Positions 17,801 to 25,503 of a stretch of 64,000 nucleotides of DNA are shown here, one piece after another (position 1 is the stretch's first letter; every line of letters begins with the position of its first letter). Source of the stretch: Massilia endophytica (GTDB taxonomy: Bacteria > Pseudomonadota > Gammaproteobacteria > Burkholderiales > Burkholderiaceae_D); contig NZ_CP088952.1 of assembly GCF_021165955.1 (NCBI RefSeq), forward strand, positions 992,001-1,056,000. The letters are read 5' to 3'. The position numbers were made by a program, and so were the translations under genes. Below the pieces are notes generated by a model, which was given only the letters and a program-made list of their open reading frames with translations, was not told where the DNA came from and ran no database searches.

Positions 17801-18088
17801 GCGATCGCCATCATCGGCGGCACCATCACCTCGACCCTGCTGACCCTGCTGGTCGTGCCGACCTTCTACGACAGCATCGAGATCTCGCGCGACCGCATGG
17901 CGGCCAAGTTCAATGCCCGCCTGCAGCGCTGGCCGGCGCTGGTGGCCTTCTTCATGACTTTCGTGGAAGCCATCCTGACCCTGATCATGGTGCGCGCCGT
18001 GTTCCGCATGATCGTGCTGGGCTTCAGGAAGATCACGGGTCGCGGCCGGGAGATTCCCAAGCCGGTGATTCCGCAGAAGGCCGCGTAA
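14861..18088 (+). CDS. RND multidrug efflux pump, inner-membrane permease (HAE1 type)
   Basis: This 1075-residue proton-driven antiporter has the standard RND layout of 12 membrane helices and two large periplasmic loops. The proton-relay pair Asp400-Asp401 is seen in LIDDAIVVREN. A second family motif is present near GLVAKNAILLLEAARAREEEG in the C-terminal half. The heavy-metal RND signature is absent, so drugs, dyes or lipophilic compounds are more likely substrates. The C-terminus carries about 40 extra residues after the last canonical helix, including another hydrophobic segment (AILTLIMVRAVFRMIVLGF). The gene begins 3 bp after the adaptor gene and ends at a strong intrinsic terminator. 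Confidence 0.96.
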   Translation: MFLSDFSVKRPIAMIVLIVATMCLGLLALSKLRVNQNPDVDIPTIFVSIPYPGASPETVEREIVNRLEKSLQSITGVTELNSTSQEGSANIELRFTFSKNLIEASDEIRNAIAAVRYKLPVEMREPVLQRVDISAQPVMQVSLSSKTQTHAQISRLAEDQLADRFRAIDGVSNVTVNGSLRRELSVFLRAEKLREYNVSVSEVTNALRMQNTNAPVGKLRGNMDEKSIRLVGRIERPEQFQDVIVKRQGEQLVRLGQVAEIRDGFADINNLSIRSGKSNVGISIIRSREASTVSVAKGVRKLVDEIKKELPEGTAIEISQDGGEDAENSLNNVIEALVFGAGLTIFVVYAFLNSWRSTLITALSLPTSVIAAFIAVWLCGFTLNFMTLLGLSLAIGVLIDDAIVVRENIVRHMQMGEDRRTAALNGTAEIGMAVAATTFSIMAVFIPVAFMPGISGEWFRPFALTVTCSVAVSLFISFTLDPMLSAFWGDPPDHHIRPKKGLGKALDKFNHWFDHQANRYGHVIAWALHHRRWMALIAVASLVGALALHMKFGGSSFLPKSDFGFLRVDVRTPSSSSLEYSRLKLMKASDIAHAMPETESTSTYVNLTGGRIYIDIGDKKKRKRSAEEVAIELRKRMAGLVGAEYVVQDDVSNGGNKPVQIEFTGPDSRRLMEITNAYMEKLRQIPGAVDVSLSEQDPKDELQIELNRGLASSMGISAGDAASSLRVAFAGIEVGDWVDPTGESRDVAVRLHPEDRTNSENIERLPIAVSGTNQMVPLDQIATVSMGKGPSTIRHKGGKRVISVSANVEGRSPGEVTADAMKLAKEMDYPPGYGLKLGGAGKDQQELFTNMLLSLLAGIGLMYLILVMQFGSFTAPVAVMLSLPLSLIGVVLALMLSNNTLNLMSFIGIIMLMGLVAKNAILLLEAARAREEEGFSREDALMHAGRMRLRPILMTTFALIAGMVPVAIGMGEGGEFYRPLAIAIIGGTITSTLLTLLVVPTFYDSIEISRDRMAAKFNARLQRWPALVAFFMTFVEAILTLIMVRAVFRMIVLGFRKITGRGREIPKPVIPQKAA

Positions 18089-18104
18089 CAGCGGCCCCCG
18101 CAAG

Positions 18105-18130
18105 AACGGCGCCTTCGGGCGCCGTTTTTT
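18105..18130 (+). terminator. Intrinsic terminator of the RND operon
   Basis: AACGGCGCC (18105-18113), loop TTCG, GGCGCCGTT (18118-18126), then a run of T to 18130. The UUCG tetraloop makes the stem very stable. Confidence 0.93.
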
Positions 18131-18142
18131 ATTTGCGGAGCA

Positions 18143-18278
18143 GGGGACGGACCCCGGACGGGGTCCGTCCCCGGTACCCCGGTCCGCCACCGAACACAGT
18201 CCGCCAACCGTGTTCGGTGGCGGACTGGGTGTTCGGGGACAGACCCCATCCGGGGGCTCGGCGCCCCCGTCCGTCCCC
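18143..18278. repeat. Cluster of three nested palindromes related to the GGGGTC repeat family
   Basis: Three inverted repeats lie in series between the convergent RND and lipoprotein genes. The first (18143-18172) pairs GGGGACGGACCCC with its complement around GGAC. The second (about 18182-18225) pairs GTCCGCCACCGAACAC with its exact complement around an 11-12 nt loop. The third (18236-18278) starts with GGGGACAGACCCC, includes an inner GGGGGC/GCCCCC pair and ends in GTCCGTCCCC. The cores match the repeats at 1793, 11461 and 29185. Confidence 0.8.
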
Positions 18279-18285
18279 TCTGCTC

Positions 18286-18711
18286 TCAGCGGCGCGGCGT
18301 AGTGTTGGTGTTGCCCGTGCCGGTGGTGCCCGTCATGCCGGAGGCATCCGTTGCGCCGGTCGAGCCCGTGGCGCCGGAGGTGCCGGAAGCGCCCGAGGTG
18401 GGCGGCGTGGTGCCCGTGGCCGGAGGCGGCGCCGTATCCTGCTGGGGCGGCGTGGTTCCGGTGGCTGTGCCGCCCGTGGCGCCCGACTCGCTGTTGCCCG
18501 CGCCGGTGGCCGTGCCGGTTCCCGTGGTGGTGCTCGGCGTGGTGGCCGTGCCCGTGCCGCCCGTATCGGGCGTGGTGCCCGCGCCGCTGGTCGAGCCCGG
18601 CGTTGTGGTGGCGGGCGAGCCGGTGTCCGTGGCGCGGTCCTTGCAGCCCGCCAGGCCGGCGGCGAGCACGCCCGCCAGCAGCAGGGCAGTGGTTGTCGAT
18701 AGTGCTCTCAT
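18286..18711 (-). CDS. Low-complexity Gly/Thr/Ser-rich lipoprotein
   Basis: The first 23 residues are a lipoprotein signal with the lipobox LAGC (Cys23 lipidated). The rest of the 141-residue protein is almost entirely Gly, Thr, Ser, Ala and Pro in short imperfect repeats such as TGTGTAT and TGATG, with no predicted fold. It resembles an unstructured envelope spacer. The start at 18711 is chosen for the AAGGATCGACC ribosome-binding site upstream. The function is unknown. Low-complexity repeat tracts like this vary in length between strains. Confidence 0.75.
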   Translation of the reverse strand: MRALSTTTALLLAGVLAAGLAGCKDRATDTGSPATTTPGSTSGAGTTPDTGGTGTATTPSTTTGTGTATGAGNSESGATGGTATGTTPPQQDTAPPPATGTTPPTSGASGTSGATGSTGATDASGMTGTTGTGNTNTTPRR

Positions 18712-18809
18712 GGTCGATCCTTTCAAGGTTTGACAGGGTGGGAATACATTGGACTGCATCGGGCCTTCACAGTTTCCATGCCGCGCAAAGAAGATCCTGT
18801 GGCGGGACC

Positions 18810-19727
18810 TCAGGCGGGTGCGAGGGTGCGCAGCAGGGCCGGCACCTCGGCGGAGATTTCGCGCGCCAGGTAGCCCAGCACGCCGAAGCGGATGGAAAGC
18901 TGTTCGCCGGCGGAAGCGTGCAGGGCCACGCCCCAGGCCGCGGCCTGTTCGAGCGAGGCGCCGCGCGCCGCCAGTCCGGCAATGATCCCGGCCAGGGCGT
19001 CGCCCGAGCCGGAGATGGCCAGGCCGACATTGCCGCCCTGGTGCTGCCACAATGTGCCGCCAGGGGCGGCGATGACGGTGGTGGCGCCCTTCAGCGCAAC
19101 CACCGCATTCCATTGCGCCGCCGCGCGCCGGGCGGCGTCCTGCGGCGCATCTGCAATCTCCTCCTTTTTCCAGCCCCCCAGGTGGGCCAGCTCGCCCGCA
19201 TGGGGCGTGAGCAGCACCGGTTCCGCAAAACGGAAATGCGCCCGGTCCTCCGTTTCCTCCAGCAGGTGGGGCTCGCGGGGCCGCACGGCCGCCATGGCGC
19301 CGGCATCGAGGATAAGGCGGGTGCCCGCAAAGCGCGGCAGCAGGGCATGGACCAGCTCGGCCGTGGCTGCCTCGTCCTGCATGCCGGGGCCGACCAGCAC
19401 GGCGTCCGCCTTGCCATGCAGCTCGCCCAGCTTGCGCGCGGCATCCAGGGTGAAGCCGCCGCCCGCCGTTTCGGCCAGGCCGATCACGCGCGACTCGGGT
19501 ATGGCCAGCGCCACCAGGGGCGCCACGCTGGCGGCGGTGGCAATGGTGAGCTTGCCCGCCCCGGCGCGCAGCGCTGCCGTGGCGGCCAGGATGACGGCGC
19601 CCGGCATTTCGCGCGCGCCGCCCACCACGAGGATATGGCCGCGCACCTCCTTGTCGCCATCGAAGGAAGGCTGGGGCAGGGGCCACTCGCGCAGGGTGGC
19701 GGCAGTGATCTCGCGGAGTTGCGCCAT
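18810..19727 (-). CDS. nnrD: ADP-dependent (S)-NAD(P)H-hydrate dehydratase
   Basis: NnrD repairs NADH and NADPH that have been damaged by hydration, using ADP in bacteria. This 305-residue protein has the YjeF C-terminal ribokinase-like fold. The HILVVGGAREMPGA segment begins the nucleotide-binding core, LTPHAGELAHL is the conserved substrate loop, and GSGDALAG near residue 235 carries the catalytic Asp. The epimerase half (NnrE) found fused in many bacteria is absent, so it must be a separate gene elsewhere. It starts 9 bp after the histidine phosphatase gene, so the two are probably one transcript. Confidence 0.93.
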   Translation of the reverse strand: MAQLREITAATLREWPLPQPSFDGDKEVRGHILVVGGAREMPGAVILAATAALRAGAGKLTIATAASVAPLVALAIPESRVIGLAETAGGGFTLDAARKLGELHGKADAVLVGPGMQDEAATAELVHALLPRFAGTRLILDAGAMAAVRPREPHLLEETEDRAHFRFAEPVLLTPHAGELAHLGGWKKEEIADAPQDAARRAAAQWNAVVALKGATTVIAAPGGTLWQHQGGNVGLAISGSGDALAGIIAGLAARGASLEQAAAWGVALHASAGEQLSIRFGVLGYLAREISAEVPALLRTLAPA

Positions 19728-19736
19728 GAAGCCGCC

Positions 19737-20516
19737 TCAGGACTTGGGTGCGGCCGGAATATCCGGCTTGGCGGTGACGGGCGTGCCGGTTTCGGTCAGC
19801 GGCGCCACGAAGTTCTCCAGGTGCAGCACCAGCTTGCCGCGCTTGCCCGCCTGGGGATCGAAGAGATAGGAGGTCACGCCGCAGTTGGGCACGTCGCCCG
19901 CGCGGTCGATGGCGAGAATGGCCTCCTCATCCATGCGCTCGAGCAGGTAGCGCATGCAGCTGACGATGACCTGGTGGGCCACGATCAGCACGCGTTCGCT
20001 GCGGTATTCGCGGGTGATGGTGTCGAGCACGCTGCGCAGGCGCAGGATCACGTCGCACCAGCTTTCGCCGCCGGGCGGGCGGAAGTAGAACTTGCCCACG
20101 TGGCGGCGCTGGGCATACAGCTCGGGGTATTTGTCGGCAATGCCCAGGGGCGTGAGCCGGTCCACGATGCCGAACTCCTTCTCGCGCAGGCGCTCGTCGG
20201 CCACGCTGCTCAGCAGGTCTTCCTTGCCCAGGGCTTCGACGATGGCCATGGCCGTGCCGCGTGCGCGCAGATAGGGGGAATACAGCACCACATTGGGCCG
20301 CTCGGCTTCAGGCAGGGCGGCGAACCACTGCGCCAGGGCCTGGGCCTGGCGCGCCCCCAGTTCGGAGAGGGGCACGTCCATGTCGCGCTCGGCGATATCG
20401 ATCAGAAATTCGGAGGCCGCCTCCGCAGCCTCGCGCGCCACATTGCCCGCGCTTTGTCCATGCCGCACGATCCAGATTTGCTGGGGCCACTTCTGTTCCA
20501 TTGCGTCAATACCCAT
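19737..20516 (-). CDS. Histidine phosphatase superfamily protein (phosphoglycerate-mutase-like)
   Basis: This 259-residue cytoplasmic protein has the catalytic RHG motif at residues 18-20 (WIVRHGQSAGN), with His19 as the phospho-acceptor. A second catalytic His is probably in LIVAHQVIV. Further conserved residues are in YLRARGTAMAI and REKEFGIVDRL. The C-terminal extension of about 40 residues after the core is unusual for the small phosphatases of this family. The substrate is unknown. It is upstream of and close to nnrD, but no functional link is established. Confidence 0.88.
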   Translation of the reverse strand: MGIDAMEQKWPQQIWIVRHGQSAGNVAREAAEAASEFLIDIAERDMDVPLSELGARQAQALAQWFAALPEAERPNVVLYSPYLRARGTAMAIVEALGKEDLLSSVADERLREKEFGIVDRLTPLGIADKYPELYAQRRHVGKFYFRPPGGESWCDVILRLRSVLDTITREYRSERVLIVAHQVIVSCMRYLLERMDEEAILAIDRAGDVPNCGVTSYLFDPQAGKRGKLVLHLENFVAPLTETGTPVTAKPDIPAAPKS

Positions 20517-20581
20517 CGTGGAGATGGATGCATACTAGACGAATCGGCCAAAGTGCGGCGCAGCAAACGGCGCCCGCCGTT

Positions 20582-21985
20582 TCAGGCGGCCTCGCTTTCC
20601 TCGGGCTCGCTGGTCAGCTCGGCGTCCGCGCCGAAGGCGGCCATGTCGGTCTCGCCCAGCACGCGGCTGGTGAGCGTGCCGGCCGTGATGGAGCCGCTCA
20701 CGTTCAGGGCCGTGCGGCCCATGTCGATCAGGGGCTCGATGGAGATCAGCAGGCCCGCCAGGGCCACCGGCAGATTGAGGGTGGAGAGCACGATGAGCGC
20801 GGCGAAGGTGGCGCCGCCGCCCACGCCCGCCACGCCCACGGAGCCGATGGCGATCACCGCCACCAGCGGCAGCAGGAAGGCCGCCGTGTAGGGATCGATG
20901 CCCACGGTGGGCGCGATCATCACCGCCAGCATGGCGGGATAGATGCCCGCGCAGCCGTTCTGGCCGATGGTGGCCCCGAAGGACGCGGCGAAGTTGGCGA
21001 TGCCTTCGGGCGTGCCGAGGCGGCGGGTCTGGGTCTGTACGCTCATGGGAATGGCGCCCGCGCTGCTGCGCGAGGTGAAGGCGAAGGTGAGCACCGGCAG
21101 CAGCTTGCGCGCATAGCGCAGGGGATTGAGGCCTGCGGCGGAAACGATGCCCAGGTGGACGCCGAACATGAGCAGGAGGGCGCAGTAGGAGGCGATGACG
21201 AAGCCCAGCAGATTCAGTATGTCCTGGTAGCTCGACGTTGCCACGAGCTGGGTGATGAGGGCGAAGATGCCGTAGGGCGTGAGGCGCAGCACCAGGGTCA
21301 CGATGCGCATCACGATCGCGTGCGCCACTTTCACGAAATGGTCGAAGGAGGTGAAGAGCTCAGGCTTCTTGTCCGCGATGCCGTGGGCGGCGATGCCGAT
21401 GAAGATGGCGAAGATGACCACGGCGATGGTGGAAGTCTTGCGCGCGCCCGTCAGGTCGAGGAAAGGATTGGCGGGGATGAAGCCGAGGATCATGCTGGGC
21501 AGGGTAATGGCCTGGGCGTCCGGCAGCTTGCCCTCCAGGTAGGCGCCGCGCGCCGCCTCGGCAGCATTCGAGGCCAGGCCCACGGCCGTGAGCCCGAACA
21601 GCTTGGCCATCAGCACGCCGATCAGGGCGGCCACCACCGTGGTGGCCATCAGGGTGCCGATGGTGAGCGCGCTGATGCGCCCCAGCGCGCCTGCATTGCG
21701 CAGCTTGAGGATGGCCGAAACAATGGAGACGAGGATCAGGGGCATGATGATCATCTGCAGCAGCTTCACATAGCCGCTGCCCACGATGTCCAGGTACTGC
21801 CCGGTGAGCTTGATGACCGGATCGCTGGCGCCGTACCAGGCCTGGAGCAGGGCGCCGAACACGATGCCCGCGCCCAGGGCCGTGAAAACGCGCACAGTGA
21901 AGCTGGCGTGGCGGCGCTGCTGGACATACAGGGCGGCCAGCAGCAGCGCCGCGATGGCCAGGTTCAGCAGGACGGGAAGGTTCAT
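20582..21985 (-). CDS. Dicarboxylate/amino acid:cation symporter (TcyP-like)
   Basis: This 467-residue inner-membrane transporter of the DAACS family takes up an organic acid or amino acid with sodium or protons. Eight membrane helices and two re-entrant loops fit the family. The serine-rich loop FAFTSRSSAGAIPMS is the first re-entrant hairpin, and TIGQNGCAGIYPA and GVAGVGGGATFAAL mark the C-terminal substrate and ion sites. The sequence looks closer to the L-cystine transporter TcyP/YdjN group than to DctA, because of its early helices and the C-terminal GGGATFAAL segment, but the substrate is not certain. The stretch between this gene and the phosphatase holds nothing I could identify. Confidence 0.9.
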   Translation of the reverse strand: MNLPVLLNLAIAALLLAALYVQQRRHASFTVRVFTALGAGIVFGALLQAWYGASDPVIKLTGQYLDIVGSGYVKLLQMIIMPLILVSIVSAILKLRNAGALGRISALTIGTLMATTVVAALIGVLMAKLFGLTAVGLASNAAEAARGAYLEGKLPDAQAITLPSMILGFIPANPFLDLTGARKTSTIAVVIFAIFIGIAAHGIADKKPELFTSFDHFVKVAHAIVMRIVTLVLRLTPYGIFALITQLVATSSYQDILNLLGFVIASYCALLLMFGVHLGIVSAAGLNPLRYARKLLPVLTFAFTSRSSAGAIPMSVQTQTRRLGTPEGIANFAASFGATIGQNGCAGIYPAMLAVMIAPTVGIDPYTAAFLLPLVAVIAIGSVGVAGVGGGATFAALIVLSTLNLPVALAGLLISIEPLIDMGRTALNVSGSITAGTLTSRVLGETDMAAFGADAELTSEPEESEAA

Positions 21986-22111
21986 TGCGGCCTCGTCGGG
22001 AAAAGGGATGGGGCGATTCTAGCGGAATTGCCTGCCGTTTAGCTGCTGAAGAGCGCCGTCCAAAGGCGATTGGTGCGAATATTTCCGCATAAGCTTAAAC
22101 GAGAGGACGCC

Positions 22112-23839
22112 ATGGCAGAGAGAAGACTGACCGTGGGCGCCCGGCTGGCGACGGGATTCGGCATCGTGTTGGCCCTGATGCTGTCGATTGCATTGCTCGG
22201 TGTCTACAACCTGAGGCACATTTACGGCATTCTGGACGACATCGTGCACGACAACGTGGTGCGGCTGATGCATCTGCAGGAGATGTCCGACGCCGTGCAC
22301 ATCGCGGCCAGCGCAAGCCAGACGATCGTGATGGTGAACGATGTGGCCGCCATCCAGCGCGAGCAGGACAGGCTCAGGGCCGCGCGCGCCGACTACGACC
22401 GCGCCGCCGCCGCCCTGTACGCCATGCCGCCGGCCGAAGGCGGCGAGGCCTTGCGCCAGCGCATCGAGGCCGCGAAGCAGAGCGCGCGTGCCCTGAACGA
22501 CCAGGTCGTTCGGCTGGCGCTGGAAAACCGCGACGAAGAGGCGACCCAGCTGCTGCTCACCCAGGCCGGGCCAGCCGTCCAGCGCTGGCAGAACGAGATG
22601 GATGCCGACCTTGAGCACCAGAAAAAGCACAATGAAGGCGATGTGGAGCTGGCCGCTTCCGCCTACCGCACGGCGCGCGCGCTGCTGCTGGGCCTGAGCG
22701 TGCTGGCCTTTGCCGCGGGCCTGGTCGCCGCTCGCCTGATCCGCCTGCGCCTGACCGAGCAGCTGGGCGGCGAGCCGGACACGGCGGCGGAGATTGCAGG
22801 CCGCATCGCCGCGGGCGACCTCACGGTGGCCGTGCCCGCGCGCGACGGCGACCATGCCAGCATGATGGCAGCCATGAAGACCATGCGCGACAGCCTGGCG
22901 CGCGTGGTGGGCGAGGTGCGGCGCAGCAGCGACATCATCACCACCGCTTCCGGCCAGATCGCCTCGGGCAACCGCGACCTCTCCGCGCGCACCGAGCAGC
23001 AGGCCGGAGCGCTGGAGGAAACGGCGTCCTCGATGGAGGAGCTGACAGGCACGGTGCGCGAGAACAGCGAACATGCGCGCGCGGCCAACGAACAGGCGGC
23101 GGCCGCCTCGCAGGTGGCGCGGCAGGGCGGCACCGTGGTGGGACAGGTGGTGGAGACCATGGGCGCCATCAGCGCTTCCTCGCGCAAGATCGCGGACATT
23201 ATCGGCGTGATCGACGGCATCGCCTTCCAGACCAACATCCTCGCCCTGAATGCGGCGGTGGAGGCGGCGCGTGCGGGCGAGCAGGGGCGCGGTTTTGCCG
23301 TGGTGGCGGCGGAAGTGCGCAACCTGGCGCAGCGCTCGGCAACGGCGGCGCGCGAGATCAAGGACCTGATCGGCACGTCGGTGGAACAGGTGGAGCAGGG
23401 CAGCAAGCTGGTGGCGCAGGCGGGGCAGACCATGGACGATGTGGTGCAGGCCGTGCTCAAGGTGTCCGGCATCATGCAGGGCATTGCCGAAGCGGGCGCG
23501 GACCAGACCACCGGCATCGAGCAGGTCAACAAGGCGGTGGTGGAGATAGACAGCGTGACCCAGCAGAACGCGGCCCTGGTGGAAGAGGCTGCGGCGGCGG
23601 CCGAGTCGCTGCGCCGGGAAGCGGTGCAGCTGGCGGACATGGTGGGCGTGTTCAAGGTGGAAGGGCTGCCGGCCGCGCCGGTGCAGCCGGTGCAGGCGCC
23701 GCCGCCCGCGCCGCAGGCCCAGCCTGCCGCGCCACGCCTGCCCGACCGGCGGGCGCCCCGGCTGAAAGCGAAGGCGCCGGCCGAGCCGCCGGGCCGCAAA
23801 CCCGTGCCGCCCGGCGGCGACGAATGGGAGGAATTCTAG
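22112..23839 (+). CDS. Methyl-accepting chemotaxis protein with CheR-tether pentapeptide
   Basis: This 575-residue chemoreceptor has one membrane span near residues 11-31, a periplasmic four-helix-bundle sensor to about residue 185, a second span near 190-210, a HAMP domain and a cytoplasmic signalling hairpin. The hairpin tip contains IAFQTNILALNAAVEAARAG. The methylation helices include ALEETASSMEEL. A proline/alanine-rich linker of some 45 residues near the C-terminus ends in EWEEF, a variant of the NWETF pentapeptide that docks the methyltransferase CheR. The start at 22112 follows GAGAGGA. The ligand is unknown. A small membrane-protein gene begins 3 bp after it. Confidence 0.95.
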   Translation: MAERRLTVGARLATGFGIVLALMLSIALLGVYNLRHIYGILDDIVHDNVVRLMHLQEMSDAVHIAASASQTIVMVNDVAAIQREQDRLRAARADYDRAAAALYAMPPAEGGEALRQRIEAAKQSARALNDQVVRLALENRDEEATQLLLTQAGPAVQRWQNEMDADLEHQKKHNEGDVELAASAYRTARALLLGLSVLAFAAGLVAARLIRLRLTEQLGGEPDTAAEIAGRIAAGDLTVAVPARDGDHASMMAAMKTMRDSLARVVGEVRRSSDIITTASGQIASGNRDLSARTEQQAGALEETASSMEELTGTVRENSEHARAANEQAAAASQVARQGGTVVGQVVETMGAISASSRKIADIIGVIDGIAFQTNILALNAAVEAARAGEQGRGFAVVAAEVRNLAQRSATAAREIKDLIGTSVEQVEQGSKLVAQAGQTMDDVVQAVLKVSGIMQGIAEAGADQTTGIEQVNKAVVEIDSVTQQNAALVEEAAAAAESLRREAVQLADMVGVFKVEGLPAAPVQPVQAPPPAPQAQPAAPRLPDRRAPRLKAKAPAEPPGRKPVPPGGDEWEEF

Positions 23840-23842
23840 GCC

Positions 23843-24358
23843 ATGCGCTTTCTCCTCACCCTGTTCGGCGCAGGCTATATCGCGGTCTCGGTGTTCTTCT
23901 TCATCTGCGGCGTGTCGCTGATGATGATGGCGGGCTGGGAACTCTGGCTGGCCCTCTACCCCTTTGCCGAGGATGCGGCCCAGCCGCGCTTCGTGAAAGT
24001 GCTGGAGTGCATCGGCCTGCTGACCATCAGCGTGGCGGCCTTCGAGCTGGGACAGACGGTGCTGGAGGAAGAGGTGCAGCGCTCGGCCAGCATCTCCACG
24101 CCGACGCGGGTGCGGCGTTTTCTTTCGCGCTTCCTGATCGTGGTGATCGTGTCGCTGTCGATCGAATGCCTGGTGTCGGCGTTCCAGTCGCTGCACGGCA
24201 GGCCGGAACTGCTGCCGCATGCGGGAGTGATCGGCCTGTGCGCCGCATTGCTGCTGGTGGCCTGGGGCGTATTCGTGCGCCTGAACATCCGCGCCGAACA
24301 CCTGGAGCCCCAGGCCATGCAGGAAGCGCAGGCCGAGGATACGAAGGTCGAGACCTGA
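23843..24358 (+). CDS. Hypothetical membrane protein downstream of the chemoreceptor
   Basis: I do not recognise this 171-residue protein. Hydrophobic segments near residues 5-30, 52-70, 92-112 and 125-147 suggest four membrane helices with a charged C-terminal tail (HLEPQAMQEAQAEDTK). It begins 3 bp after the chemoreceptor stop, so it is probably cotranscribed and could modulate or share its stimulus; that is inference from position only. The stop codon directly abuts the stop of the convergent DsbA-like gene, so no terminator fits between them. Confidence 0.7.
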   Translation: MRFLLTLFGAGYIAVSVFFFICGVSLMMMAGWELWLALYPFAEDAAQPRFVKVLECIGLLTISVAAFELGQTVLEEEVQRSASISTPTRVRRFLSRFLIVVIVSLSIECLVSAFQSLHGRPELLPHAGVIGLCAALLLVAWGVFVRLNIRAEHLEPQAMQEAQAEDTKVET

Positions 24359-25015
24359 TTACTTCTTCGACTGGGCGACCAGGGCGTCCAGCACCTGCAT
24401 GGTGGCCTGCCCCGCATTGGCATTGGTGACGCCGGGATTGCTCTTGCCGATCAGCTCAGGGCTGGTGAGGAAGCGGCCGTCCACGATCAGGGTCGGGGTG
24501 CTGTTGACCTGGTAGGCCGCGGCCACCTTGCCCAGGTTCTTGAGGCGGGTCATCACGCCGAAGGAGTTGTAGACAGCGGTGTACTGCTCCTTGTTCACGC
24601 CGTTCTTCGCGGCCCAGTCGATATTGTCCTCGTCGCTGCGCAGCTGGCGGCGCTGCACGTGCCAGGTGTTGAGGATCTTGGCATGCAGGCTGTCCTCCAG
24701 CTTCATGGCCTCCAGGGTCAGGAACATGTGCGCCTCCGGATCGTTCGGGCCCGTGAGCGGCAGGTGGATGCGGCGGAACGTCACCTTGTCCGCGTTCTTC
24801 TGCGCCCACTCCAGCAGGGTTGGCTCCAGCATGTAGCAGGCAGGGCAGTGATACATGAAGAACTCGATGACCTCCACTTTCCCGGCGGCAGCCTGGGTCT
24901 TCTGGGGCGTCTTCAGGGTGGTGTACTCGGCGCCGTCGCGGGGCGCGGTGGGTGAAGCGAAGGCCGGGGCGGCCATCAGGCTGGCGGCGGCCAGCAGGGC
25001 GAGAACAAAGCGCAT
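24359..25015 (-). CDS. dsbA: Thiol:disulfide interchange protein, DsbA family, with a CPAC active site
   Basis: DsbA oxidises cysteine pairs in proteins that reach the periplasm. This 218-residue protein has a Sec signal ending near AFA (residue 20), a thioredoxin fold with a helical insert, and the cis-proline segment NSTPTLIVDGR. The active site reads YHCPACYM; the middle dipeptide is Pro-Ala rather than the Pro-His typical of DsbA, which should change its redox potential. The start at 25015 is chosen because the signal peptide begins there. It is convergent with the membrane gene to the left. Confidence 0.92.
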   Translation of the reverse strand: MRFVLALLAAASLMAAPAFASPTAPRDGAEYTTLKTPQKTQAAAGKVEVIEFFMYHCPACYMLEPTLLEWAQKNADKVTFRRIHLPLTGPNDPEAHMFLTLEAMKLEDSLHAKILNTWHVQRRQLRSDEDNIDWAAKNGVNKEQYTAVYNSFGVMTRLKNLGKVAAAYQVNSTPTLIVDGRFLTSPELIGKSNPGVTNANAGQATMQVLDALVAQSKK

Positions 25016-25092
25016 GAGGTTCCTTATCGCATATGAAGGGTAATCCTCCGCTATGGTGACACGCAATCCGGACCCCGGCAATAGCGGCCTCG

Positions 25093-25287
25093 TCAGGCGA
25101 CGGCCAGGCGCACGGCTCCCAGCAGCAAGGCGATGAAGAGGGCGCAGCCGAGCACGCCGCCCGCGATCACGTAGAAAGGATTGAGGGCGCCCACATCCTC
25201 ATCGAAATCGCGGCGGCGGCGCAAGCCGATGAAGGACCAGGCGACGGCGTTCAGGGTCTGGGCGAAACTGCGTTGTTTGGCTGGCAT
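25093..25287 (-). CDS. DUF2970 small membrane protein
   Basis: This 64-residue protein has the DUF2970 pattern: an N-terminal amphipathic region with AWSFIGLRRRRDFDED and one C-terminal membrane span (about residues 38-60, FYVIAGGVLGCALFIALLLG). Members are found mainly in beta- and gammaproteobacteria and have no known function. The start at 25287 has GGAGCC upstream. The dsbA-like gene follows 77 bp downstream on the same strand. A large cruciform repeat lies upstream of its start. Confidence 0.8.
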   Translation of the reverse strand: MPAKQRSFAQTLNAVAWSFIGLRRRRDFDEDVGALNPFYVIAGGVLGCALFIALLLGAVRLAVA

Positions 25288-25382
25288 GGCGGCTCCTTGA
25301 GTGTGCGCCCATTGTCGCGCGCCCCGCCCGCGCAGAACAGATGCAGAACCGCCCCCAATCGACCGTATCAGCAAAGCCCAGT

Positions 25383-25493
25383 CCGTGTCCAACTCTGGTG
25401 CCAGGGAAGAAAAGTGGACACGAACTTGGCCGTAGGGGCTTTAGCGCTGGGCTCGTGTCCAAAAATCTTCCCTGGCACCAGAGTTGGACACGG
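25383..25493. repeat. Two-arm inverted repeat with a nested inner pair (cruciform)
   Basis: An outer 28-nt arm (25383-25410) is exactly complementary to 25466-25493. Inside it, TGGACACGA (25415-25423) pairs with TCGTGTCCA (25453-25461). The CCGTGTCCAAC sequence and the GGCCGTAG stretch match the arms and flank of the repeat at 1793-1839, so the two are related, although this copy lacks the GGGGTC core. Confidence 0.85.
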
Positions 25494-25503
25494 GCTCGGC
25501 TGT

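Noticed and set aside
14870..18190. A 1106-codon minus-strand open frame opposite the RND permease.
   Set aside because: It is His/Gln/Gly-rich and matches no family; the plus strand is a clear RND pump.
22019..24301. A 760-codon minus-strand open frame over the chemoreceptor and its neighbour.
   Set aside because: His/Arg/Gly-rich shadow of the real plus-strand chemoreceptor.
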